64,000 nt of DNA from Planctomycetota bacterium. GTDB lineage: Bacteria > Planctomycetota > UBA1135 > GCA-002686595. Within the stretch, counting starts at the first letter, position 1. The number at the start of each line of letters is the position of its first letter. Positions 1-9,364 of the stretch are shown here, piece after piece. Below the pieces are notes generated by a model. That model was not told the DNA's origin. It did no database searches and saw only the letters and a program-made list of their open reading frames with translations. Both the position numbers and the translations under genes were made by a program. Location: NCBI GenBank assembly GCA_016779205.1, contig JADHOC010000017.1, positions 56,551-120,550 on the forward strand. The letters run 5' to 3'.

Positions 1-1
1 G

Positions 2-1744
2 CTCGCGGATGGCCTGTCCCTGAAGAGCAGCGTCGTGCAGAAGCGTGCGCTCGAGCAACAGCTCGGCATGTTCACGCTCAACACGACCCTCGACTCGGAT
101 ACGGCCACGCTGCTCGCGGCGGAGTTCGAGGTGACCCTCGAGATCAAGCAGGAGGTCACGGCGGAACAGCTGATGATCGACGACGTCGCGAAGAAGCGGA
201 GCGAGATCGAAGAGGAGCACCTCGTCGAGCGCTCCCCCACCGTCGCGTTCCTCGGCCACGTCGACCACGGCAAGACCACGCTCATCGACAAGATCCGGGA
301 AACCAAGGTCGCCGACAAGGAGTCCGGCGGCATCACCCAGCACGTCGGGGCCTACCAGGTCCAGACCCGCCTCGGGCACACCGTCACCATCGTCGATACG
401 CCGGGTCACCAGGCCTTCACCGCCATGCGCGCCAGGGGCGCCAAGGCCGTGGACATCGTGGTGCTCGTCGTGGCCGGCGATGACGGCGTCAAGCCGAGCA
501 CGGTCGAGGCCATCGCCCACGCGCGGGCGGCTGGCACGCCGATCGTCGTCGCCATCAACAAGAAGGACCGCCCGGAGTTCAACGCGAACTCCGTGATCCA
601 GCAGCTGATGGGCCAGGAGCTGGTGCCCGAGCAGTACGGCGGCAACACCGCGATGTTCGAGACCTCCGGCATGACCGGGGACGGCATCGAGGAGCTCCTC
701 GAGCACATCTTCCTGATGGGCGAGTCCGAGCTCGGCCTGCGCGCGCACCCGGACGGGCCCGCAGCGGGCGTCGTCCTCGAGGCCGAGATCCAGCAGGGTC
801 GCGGCATCATCGCCCACCTCCTCGTTCAGGACGGCACGCTCAACAAGGGCGATGTCATCCTCGCAGGCGAGGGCTACGGCAAGGTCCGCCAGATCATCAA
901 CGACCGGGGCAAGACCCTGAAGGTCGCCGGTCCGTCGACCCCCGTGTCGGTCACCGGCCTCGACGCCCTGCCGGGCGTCGGGCAGCCCTTCCACGTGATC
1001 GAGACCCTCGCCCAGGCCAAGGAGATCGCCCAGGAGCGCGAGCGGACGAGCCGAGCGAAGATGCTCGCCTCCAAGCGCGAGCCCAGCCGCGAGCTGGAGG
1101 CCATCCTCGGCTCCGCACCCAAGACCGAGCGCGAGGTCATCAACGTCATCGTCCGCGCCGACGTCCAGGGCTCCGTCGAGGTCATCCGCCAGGAGATCGA
1201 CGCCCTCGAGCACGACGAGGTCCAGGTCAAGCTGGTCCACGCCGGGGTCGGGCCCATCACGGAGAGCGACGTCGACCTCGCCTCCACCTCTGACGCCCTG
1301 CTCATCGCCTTCCACGTCTCGGTCAACCCGAAGGCGCGCCAGGCGGCAGAGCGCGGCGGCCTGGTGGTGCGGCGCTACGGCGTCATCTACGAGCTGCTCG
1401 ACGACCTCCGCCGCGTCATGGAAGGCGCGCTCAAGCCGGAGTTCGAGGAGGAGATCATGGGGCACGTCGAGATCCGCCGTCTCTTCAAGTCCTCCAAGAT
1501 CGGCCTCATCGCAGGCTGCATGGTCACGGATGGCACGATCAAGCGCAGCAGCAAGGTGCGCCTGATCCGGGACGGCAACGTGGTCTACACGGGCCAGATC
1601 GGCTCGCTCCGACGCGAGAAGGAAGAGGCGAACGAGGTCCGCTCCGGCTTCGAGTGCGGCATCGTCCTCAAGGACTTCCGCGACATCCGCCTGGATGACG
1701 TGGTCGAGGTGTACCGCATGAAGGAGATCAAGCGGTCGCTCTGA
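2..1744 (+). CDS. infB: Translation initiation factor IF-2 (5' end outside window)
   Basis: C-terminal 580 residues of the GTPase that places initiator tRNA on the 30S subunit. The frame is open to the left edge, so the N-terminus is missing; the ATG at 35 is internal. The first visible residues are the end of an IF2-N domain. The G domain follows: G1 GHVDHGKTT, G2 GITQHVGA, G3 DTPGH, G4 as NKKD (NKxD), and a G5-like SGMTGDG. Domain II and the C-terminal IF-2 domains then run to an ordinary TGA. rbfA follows after about 100 bp, as in many bacterial nusA-infB-rbfA operons. Identification is certain. Confidence 0.97.
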   Translation, partial: LADGLSLKSSVVQKRALEQQLGMFTLNTTLDSDTATLLAAEFEVTLEIKQEVTAEQLMIDDVAKKRSEIEEEHLVERSPTVAFLGHVDHGKTTLIDKIRETKVADKESGGITQHVGAYQVQTRLGHTVTIVDTPGHQAFTAMRARGAKAVDIVVLVVAGDDGVKPSTVEAIAHARAAGTPIVVAINKKDRPEFNANSVIQQLMGQELVPEQYGGNTAMFETSGMTGDGIEELLEHIFLMGESELGLRAHPDGPAAGVVLEAEIQQGRGIIAHLLVQDGTLNKGDVILAGEGYGKVRQIINDRGKTLKVAGPSTPVSVTGLDALPGVGQPFHVIETLAQAKEIAQERERTSRAKMLASKREPSRELEAILGSAPKTEREVINVIVRADVQGSVEVIRQEIDALEHDEVQVKLVHAGVGPITESDVDLASTSDALLIAFHVSVNPKARQAAERGGLVVRRYGVIYELLDDLRRVMEGALKPEFEEEIMGHVEIRRLFKSSKIGLIAGCMVTDGTIKRSSKVRLIRDGNVVYTGQIGSLRREKEEANEVRSGFECGIVLKDFRDIRLDDVVEVYRMKEIKRSL

Positions 1745-1779
1745 TCAGACGAGGCCGCGGCGTCGCGGCGCTCGACCCG

Positions 1780-1804
1780 GGCGGGGCAACCCTGGTGCCC
1801 CGCC
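1780..1804 (+). terminator. Intergenic hairpin between infB and rbfA
   Basis: A 9-bp inverted repeat (GGCGGGGCA / TGCCCCGCC) with a 7-nt loop lies 36 nt after the infB stop and 42 nt before rbfA. There is no T-tract. It could be a terminator, an attenuator or an mRNA-processing hairpin; the sequence does not decide which. Confidence 0.3.
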
Positions 1805-1846
1805 TGTCGTGACGAGAGACATCTGGACGCCCGAGCAGAACGAACC

Positions 1847-2239
1847 ATGGCAAACCCGCGCACCATTGCCCGCATCGAGGCCGCGATCCAGCGCCGCGCT
1901 GCCCACTGCCTGCAGCACGAGATCTCCGATCCCAGAGGACAGTTCATCACGATCGTCCGCGTGGAGCTCAACTCGGACCTGTCGGTGGCGAAGCTCTTCT
2001 ACTCGGTCCTGGGCAGTGAGTCCGAGCGCTCCAAGGCCGAGAAGATGCTGGAGCACGCCACGGGGTTCATCCGCAAGCAGGTGGGCCGGGTGCTGGAGAC
2101 CCGCTCCATCCCCGAGCTCCGCTTCCTCGCCGACACCACCGCGTCGGACGCGGAGCAGATGGACGACATGATCGCCCAGGCGCTCCGACGGGACCGTCAG
2201 ATCCGGGGAGACGAGGACGCCGGCGACACGCCGAGCTGA
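1847..2239 (+). CDS. rbfA: Ribosome-binding factor A
   Basis: A 130-residue protein matching RbfA, a KH-like cold-shock factor that matures the 16S rRNA 5' end in the 30S subunit. The family pattern is clear: an N-terminal helix rich in R/A, then EISDPRG, a beta region with VELNSDLSVAKLFYSVLG, and IPELRFLAD near the C-terminus, followed by a short acidic tail. Length is typical. It follows infB on the same strand. The usual next gene, truB, is absent; the next gene is cysS on the opposite strand, converging. Confidence 0.93.
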   Translation: MANPRTIARIEAAIQRRAAHCLQHEISDPRGQFITIVRVELNSDLSVAKLFYSVLGSESERSKAEKMLEHATGFIRKQVGRVLETRSIPELRFLADTTASDAEQMDDMIAQALRRDRQIRGDEDAGDTPS

Positions 2240-2294
2240 CCGGCGCGCCGTCGGGCGGTGACCGTTGCCGCTGGACCGCGCCGGCGGCTCGACC

Positions 2295-3719
<1,425 letters not shown>

Positions 3720-3834
3720 GGGTCGTGGAGCAAGCGGGGCTTCGTAGACTCGGAGCCCGGGAGCGCCTCCAGGCCCCAGGGCCCGTCGAAGGAGAGCCAC
3801 CCGCGGACGCACAAGGTACCGATTCGGCGCCCAG

Positions 3835-6800
3835 ATGACCTCGCCCAGTCCCGCTCACGATCGTCAGCCTTCCGAGGGTGACGGAATGCAAGGCCCTCCC
3901 CCTGTGGAGCTGCTGGACGTGCACGGCCTCGGGAACACCAGCCGGGTCTGGCGCGCGCGCATGGGAGCGGACTGGGGCCCGTTCGCCGCGGGCGCGGATG
4001 TCGCGATCAAGATCCTGCGCCCGGAGCTCGCGCGGGACCCCGACGCCCTCGGCACCCTGCAGCGGGAGGCGCGGGTCTCGGCCGACTTCGCCCATGACGC
4101 CGTGGCCAGGACCTACTGGCTCGAGGAGACCTCGCCGGCCCCCCGCCTGCGCGGTGGGAGCACCGCCCCCGCCGACGCCGCGTCGGACCCGGGTGCCGAC
4201 CGCGCCTGGCTGCTACAGGACTTCATCCCGGGCACCTCCCTGGCCGAGGAGCTCGACTCGACCGGCGCGCTCCCCGAGCCCACGGTGCGCGCCATCGGCG
4301 CCCGCCTCGCGACGGCCCTGGCCGAGCTCCATGCCGCCGGCTGGGTCCACGGTGACGTGAAGCCGGACAACGTCCGCCTCGACCGTGGGGGCCGGGCCAG
4401 CCTGGTGGACCTCGGGCACGCAGAGGCTGAGGGCTCCGCGGGAGGCGCCCTCGGCACGCCGCGCTTCCTCTCACCGGAGCGGGCGAGCGGCGCCCCCGCC
4501 TCCGGGGCGGCGGACACCTTCGCCCTCGGCGCGCTGCTCTTCGAGATCGCGGTGGGCGCCCCGGCCTGCGGGGTCCCCCCGGACCTCCGGAGGCTCCGCT
4601 CCGGCGGCGTCCACCCGCCGTCCAACCTCGTCCCAAGGCTGTCGCCCCTGCTCGACGCCATCGTGCTGGCCGCCCTCGCGCCGGATCCCGCCGAGCGGCC
4701 GTCCTGCTCGACCGTGTCCGAGGTCCTGGCCCTCGGTGCGTCCTCGCCCTGGTGGCGAGCTCGCCTCTCGGAGGGCGCCGCCGAACGGGCCCGGGGCACC
4801 CCCTGGACAGGTCGACATGACCTGCCCCTGGTGGGCCGCGCCGACGAGCTCGCGCGGCTCGTGGGGGCCTGGGATGCCGCCAGCGAAGGGGGCGCGGTGG
4901 CCCTCCTGCGCGGGGACCGCGGCATGGGGAAGTCCAGGCTCGTCACCGAGTTCGTGCACCGGATCAGGGGACGGTCCGAGTCCCCGCCGATCTACATCTA
5001 CGGGCGCTGCGAGCGGGTCACGGAGGAGCGACCCGGCGCCACGCTCCTGACCCTGGTCCGTCGCTGGCTCCACCTGCCCCACGACGTCGCCCCAGGCGAG
5101 CGCTCGCGCGCCCTGATCGAAGGGGCAGTGCCCCCCCCCATCGCGCGGACCCTCATCAACGCCCTCGATCCGGGCCCCAAGGCCCCCGAGGACCAGGAGG
5201 TGACCGAGGCAGCCGCCCTCGGGGAGTGGATGCTCGCCCTCGGGCGCTCACGCCCCACGATCATCTTCCTGGACGACATCAACTTCGCAGGGACCACGAC
5301 ACTCGACGCCCTCGTGCGAGTGGCCCGCGGGCTCCCGGAGACCCGCCTGCTGCTGGTCCTCGGCGAGCGGCAGCGGGCCGGCTTCCGGAAGGCCGCGGGG
5401 CTCGCCGAGCTACGCCGGCGCGTGCAGCCGTTCACGGTCTCCATCCCCCTGGGCCCGATCAGCGAGGAGGCGGTCCTCAAGGTCGTCGAGCAGACCTTCC
5501 ATCACTCGGTCCCCAGGCTCCGCCTGGCCCGGGTCCTCCACGAGCGCACGGGCGGTGTCCCGGGCAGCGTCGAGGAGGTCCTCCGCCTGATGGAGGAGCG
5601 GGGCTGGGCGCGGCCGATGGCGGGCCAGGGGCAAGGGCTCGAGCTGTTGATCTCTCCCGACGAACTCCCCCGTCCGAAGGGGGTCCTGGAGGCCGTGGAC
5701 GAGCGGCTCGCCACCCTCGACGGGCGGGCCCGGATCTGGCTCGAGCGGCTCGCCATCGTCGGGAGTCGCTTCGAGGCCGCCGTCGTCGCCAACGCGTGGG
5801 ACGGCGTCCCGGTGGGCACCCGCGAGGCCGCCTTCAGCCACCTCGTGCGGACCGAGTGGATCGTGCCCTCGGGGAGCCGCTACCGCTTCGCGGAGCCCAT
5901 CGAGCGAGATGAGATCCTGGCGAAGATGTCGGCACGGCGACGACGACGCGGGCACCTCGCCGTCGCTCGAGCGCTCCGCGAGCTGGAGACCCGGCGCGGC
6001 CGGCGGCCCAGCTTCAGGCGGGCCTTCCACCTGCGCGAAGGAGAGGCCCTCGAGGAGCTCCTCTCGATCCTCCCGGGCATGCTGCGGCGCCTGGCGAGCG
6101 CGGGACACCCCCATCGCCTGGCCACCCTGGCGGGCTGGGGTCTGGAGGCCCTCGACGCAGGCGACGGCCTCGAGGGCCCGCGGGCGCTGTTCCTCGAGGC
6201 GCTCGCCGGCGCCGCCGATCGACTGGGCGAGCGGGCCGAGCAGCGGGCGGCGCTGGAGGGACTGGCGGAGCTCGACCTCGACCTCGAGCGACGGCCCGCC
6301 GAGGGAGCCCGGGTCTACCTGCTCCACGCCCGCTTCTCCATCGGCGGCGGCGAGTTCGGGCTCGCCAGGGGCCTGCTACGCAACGCCGAGGGGCTCGCCG
6401 ATCGCGCAGCGCGCGAGGGCCCTGGACCCGGCCGTGGCCAGGACCAGCTGGAGCTCGACCGGGCCGAGATCGCCCGCCTGTCCGGTCGGATCGCGCTCGA
6501 GCTCGGAGACCTCGACGAGGCCCGGAGTCGGGCGAAGGAGGCGGCGGACCTGGCCCCGGACCCGGTCGCCGGCGCCCAGGCCAACATCCTCGACGCCCTG
6601 ATCCTCATCTACGGGGGTGACCCAGAGGCCGCTCTCTTGACCCTCACCCAGCTCCGACGCTCCCTGCGGCGCAACGAGCGGAGCCTGGGGGCCACCGCGG
6701 CGCGGGCCGAGTCCAGCCTGGTCGCAGGGCGTGCGTGGCGCCTCATCGGCCGCCTCCGGCTCGCCGACCGGGCCTTCGAACGCGCCGGCGAGCTCGCCCT

Positions 6801-7407
6801 CCGCGGGGGCGAGGGCCGGATCGAGGTGGAGGTCGCCGCGCGACACGGTCGGCTCCTCGCCGACGTGGGGCGGGAGCGGGAGGCCGAGCTGATGCTCAGG
6901 GATGCCCTCTTCGCCGCGCGGCGGACCGAGGACCGGCGGGGCGAGGCCACGGCGTCGCTCTTCCTCGGGATCCTCATCGCCGAGCAGGGGCTCCCCGGCG
7001 CGCGCGACCTGGTCCGCAGGTCCCACCGGCTGTCCACGGCCCTGGGCCTTCAGCGCCACCTCGCCCTGACGATCGCGGTCGAAGCCCGCCTTGCCCGCGA
7101 GGCGGGCGAGCGGGCGGAGGCCCTGCGCGGCGCCCTGCAGGCGCAGCGGCTGACCGAGGAGCACGGCGCGGAGCTCCCGGACCAGATCGTCGTCAGCGCG
7201 ACCCTCTCCCTCGCCCTCGCCGAGAGCGGACGGACCAAGCTCGCGATCCAGGTGCGCCGCGGGATCGAACGCCAGATCCTCGCGGACAACGACCGGCTCG
7301 GATCCCGGCTGAAGCGGCGGCGACACCTCCGCTGGACCCGGGCGCTGCTCGAGAGCGCCCTCTCCGCGGACGGGCCCCTCTATCCCCGGGGCGTCCTGGG
7401 GAGCTGA
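3835..7407 (+). CDS. Ser/Thr protein kinase fused to AAA/STAND-type ATPase and TPR-like repeats
   Basis: A 1190-residue soluble signalling protein. Residues about 25-300 are a Hanks-type kinase: VAIK (Lys59), HGDVKPDN (catalytic Asp174, Lys176, Asn179) and DLG (Asp192); the glycine-rich loop is weak. Residues about 332-600 are a STAND/AAA_16-like ATPase with Walker A GDRGMGKS (360-367) and Walker B TIIFLDD ending at 481. The remaining ~550 residues are Ala/Leu/Arg-rich helical repeats resembling TPRs. The order resembles PknK/MalT-like regulators, but I see no C-terminal LuxR HTH, so output would be phosphorylation or protein binding. The last 28 bases overlap the convergent gene at 7380. Confidence 0.9.
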   Translation: MTSPSPAHDRQPSEGDGMQGPPPVELLDVHGLGNTSRVWRARMGADWGPFAAGADVAIKILRPELARDPDALGTLQREARVSADFAHDAVARTYWLEETSPAPRLRGGSTAPADAASDPGADRAWLLQDFIPGTSLAEELDSTGALPEPTVRAIGARLATALAELHAAGWVHGDVKPDNVRLDRGGRASLVDLGHAEAEGSAGGALGTPRFLSPERASGAPASGAADTFALGALLFEIAVGAPACGVPPDLRRLRSGGVHPPSNLVPRLSPLLDAIVLAALAPDPAERPSCSTVSEVLALGASSPWWRARLSEGAAERARGTPWTGRHDLPLVGRADELARLVGAWDAASEGGAVALLRGDRGMGKSRLVTEFVHRIRGRSESPPIYIYGRCERVTEERPGATLLTLVRRWLHLPHDVAPGERSRALIEGAVPPPIARTLINALDPGPKAPEDQEVTEAAALGEWMLALGRSRPTIIFLDDINFAGTTTLDALVRVARGLPETRLLLVLGERQRAGFRKAAGLAELRRRVQPFTVSIPLGPISEEAVLKVVEQTFHHSVPRLRLARVLHERTGGVPGSVEEVLRLMEERGWARPMAGQGQGLELLISPDELPRPKGVLEAVDERLATLDGRARIWLERLAIVGSRFEAAVVANAWDGVPVGTREAAFSHLVRTEWIVPSGSRYRFAEPIERDEILAKMSARRRRRGHLAVARALRELETRRGRRPSFRRAFHLREGEALEELLSILPGMLRRLASAGHPHRLATLAGWGLEALDAGDGLEGPRALFLEALAGAADRLGERAEQRAALEGLAELDLDLERRPAEGARVYLLHARFSIGGGEFGLARGLLRNAEGLADRAAREGPGPGRGQDQLELDRAEIARLSGRIALELGDLDEARSRAKEAADLAPDPVAGAQANILDALILIYGGDPEAALLTLTQLRRSLRRNERSLGATAARAESSLVAGRAWRLIGRLRLADRAFERAGELALRGGEGRIEVEVAARHGRLLADVGREREAELMLRDALFAARRTEDRRGEATASLFLGILIAEQGLPGARDLVRRSHRLSTALGLQRHLALTIAVEARLAREAGERAEALRGALQAQRLTEEHGAELPDQIVVSATLSLALAESGRTKLAIQVRRGIERQILADNDRLGSRLKRRRHLRWTRALLESALSADGPLYPRGVLGS

Positions 7408-8324
7408 GCGCCGCCTGCCGCCGCGCGGGCATCCACGGAGCGGCCGAAGGTCCGCTCGAGCCACCAACCGACCCGGTGCAACGGACCCCGGTCAGCGGCG
7501 CCCCGCTCCACCGCGGCCATGAAGCGGCGCCGCTCGGCCCGGTCGACGCCGTAGGCACGCAGGAATCGAACGACACCCCGCGCCCCCACCACCGGCCCGT
7601 ACTCCCGCTCTCGCCGCGCCACGTGTCGCCAGAGGCGCCCGAGGTTGCGGACGCGAGCGGCCTCCGGGAGCCCCCCATCGCCGAGCAGCCTCGACCGATC
7701 GAGGTCCAGGATCCAGGCCTCCTCCCAGCGCCCCTCGAGCAGGAGGATGTTGGCGGGCTGCAGGTCCGCGTGGACGCAGCCCGCGTCGTGCAGCCTGCGC
7801 ACGAGCTGGCCGGCGGCGTCGATCGCCCGACGAAGGTCCCCCGCGGTGCGCTCCCCCCGGCGGACCGCGCCGAAGAGGTGCCCGAGGTCCATCGAGCCGG
7901 GGATCCGCTCGGTCACGAGCGTCAGTTCGAATCCCATCGGGCGCACGCTCACTGCGCGGGCCGCCAGGACCCTCGGCGTGGGAACCGATCGCCCGCGGAG
8001 CGACTCCGACAGCACCAGCTCCTCGAAGGGGCGCGCGGGGTCCTTGAATCGCCGTCCGGTCAGCGCGCGCGCCAGCCCACCGTGGCTGAAGCGGCGAGCC
8101 AGGCACGGCACCCCCGCCACGTCCAGCAGGCCGAGGGGCTCGCGACCGGCCTCATCGGCGTCCGCCATCTCGGGGGTGCCGCCTGCTCGATGGCGCCCGT
8201 CCGGCGAGAACCCCGAGGCGATCAGCGCGTCCAGCTGGCCTTCCCGGCAGGCCAACACCCCGCGCTCCCCCTCGACGACCCGGAAGCCGTCGGGGAGCGC
8301 GGGTAGGCGCTGAGCGAGCCCCAT
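7380..8324 (-). CDS. Kdo/lipopolysaccharide kinase-family protein
   Basis: A 314-residue small kinase. The C-terminal half has the catalytic loop HADLQPANILL followed by WILDLDRS, the pattern of the WaaP/KdkA LPS-kinase family (HxDLxxxN, then D-L-D). These kinases phosphorylate Kdo or heptose in the LPS core at the inner membrane face. No membrane segment is seen. The start lies 14 nt after the stop of the KptA-like gene on the same strand, so the two are probably co-transcribed. Substrate is not determinable; a generic aminoglycoside-kinase-like fold is the alternative. Confidence 0.75.
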   Translation of the reverse strand: MGLAQRLPALPDGFRVVEGERGVLACREGQLDALIASGFSPDGRHRAGGTPEMADADEAGREPLGLLDVAGVPCLARRFSHGGLARALTGRRFKDPARPFEELVLSESLRGRSVPTPRVLAARAVSVRPMGFELTLVTERIPGSMDLGHLFGAVRRGERTAGDLRRAIDAAGQLVRRLHDAGCVHADLQPANILLLEGRWEEAWILDLDRSRLLGDGGLPEAARVRNLGRLWRHVARREREYGPVVGARGVVRFLRAYGVDRAERRRFMAAVERGAADRGPLHRVGWWLERTFGRSVDARAAAGGAQLPRTPRG

Positions 8325-8338
8325 GGTGAGGGGCAGAG

Positions 8339-9325
8339 TTACAGCCCGGCGCCGAACCCGGAGGGAGCGGAATCCGACTCCTCTTCGCGGTCCTGCTTGC
8401 GGGGCTCCGCCTTGGGCTCGGGCTTGGGCTCGGCCCTCTTGGGCTCGGGCCTGGGGCTGGCTTGCTCCTCGCTCGCGGCCGCGGCTGCGCCGCCGGCGAG
8501 GCCGACTCCGAACGAGCTCGCGGTCTCGCCCGCCGGCTCCTTGCGCGGGGGGTCCTCGCGTCGGGGCTCCTCCCTGCGGGGCTCCTCCCGGTCGCGGCGG
8601 GGTTCCTCCCGCCGGGGCTCCTCTCGATCACGACCACGATCACGGCCCGAGGGCCGGTCGTCATCGCGATCGCCCCGCCCGCGGCCGCGGCCGCGTCCAC
8701 GGCGGGGGCCCCTGGGACCGTCGGCGTTCCTGCGGCCTCGCGACCGGCGGTTGTCGTCGCGCTCGATCCCGTCATGCTGGATCTCGCCGACCTCGAGGAA
8801 CTCACCGGGGATCTCATCCGCGAGGAAGAGCGCCCCCCGATCGTAGAAGTCGGTGCCCTCGTCGAAGGCCTCGCCGGCGAACACCGTCACGACGGCGTAG
8901 TCCCGTGCGATCCGACGGCCGGACTCGCGGGCCTCCTCTTCCGTTCGAGCGAGGTGCAGGAAGGCTCGGCGGCCGCTGCGCAGGCCGCTGTCCTCGGCGC
9001 GCGAGGCGTCGCGGCTCCCCACGCCAATGAAGAGTTCGTCGGGCGGCTCCGTGGGCTCACCGGGATCGATCTGGATCGAGTGCCCGTAGAGGGCCCGGAT
9101 CTTCCCGTCCTTGATCTCGTAGCGCGGCCGGTCGCTGGACTCGATGGCCTCGGCGACGTCTTCCTCTTCCACCGTGGAGCCCGTTCGCTCCTGGAGTGCG
9201 TAGACGACGTCCTCGAGGTCACCCCAGCCGAAGCGGTCGAGTTCGAGGTCGAACTCCTCGGGCTGGTGGCGGAGCATGAAGGCGAGAGCGCGCGTGATTC
9301 GTTCGTTGAGTGAGCCGGAGTTCAT
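8339..9325 (-). CDS. kptA: KptA/Tpt1-like RNA 2'-phosphotransferase with Arg-rich disordered tail
   Basis: The first ~190 residues match the KptA/Tpt1 family, which transfers an internal RNA 2'-phosphate to NAD+. Motifs: MLRHQPEEFDLELDRFGW (catalytic Arg19-His20), KIRALYGHS (Arg77), and GLRSGRRAFLHLA, where the fourth catalytic Arg is expected (119/120). The normally conserved LYHGT segment is LFIGV here, so activity is not assured. Residues ~190-328 are low complexity: RGR repeats, REEPRR repeats, then a Pro/Lys/Glu-rich stretch. FGVGL occurs inside the tail and FGAGL forms the very C-terminus. A TAGACT hexamer lies about 29 nt upstream of the ATG. Upstream partner of the LPS-kinase-like gene. 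Confidence 0.8.
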   Translation of the reverse strand: MNSGSLNERITRALAFMLRHQPEEFDLELDRFGWGDLEDVVYALQERTGSTVEEEDVAEAIESSDRPRYEIKDGKIRALYGHSIQIDPGEPTEPPDELFIGVGSRDASRAEDSGLRSGRRAFLHLARTEEEARESGRRIARDYAVVTVFAGEAFDEGTDFYDRGALFLADEIPGEFLEVGEIQHDGIERDDNRRSRGRRNADGPRGPRRGRGRGRGRGDRDDDRPSGRDRGRDREEPRREEPRRDREEPRREEPRREDPPRKEPAGETASSFGVGLAGGAAAAASEEQASPRPEPKRAEPKPEPKAEPRKQDREEESDSAPSGFGAGL

Positions 9326-9364
9326 AGCTGAGATCGACGGGTTCGGGCGGAAAGTCTAACCCGT

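Noticed and set aside
7925..7935. GTTCGAATCCC, identical to a tRNA T-loop
   Set aside because: It lies inside the LPS-kinase-like gene with no acceptor or anticodon stems around it.
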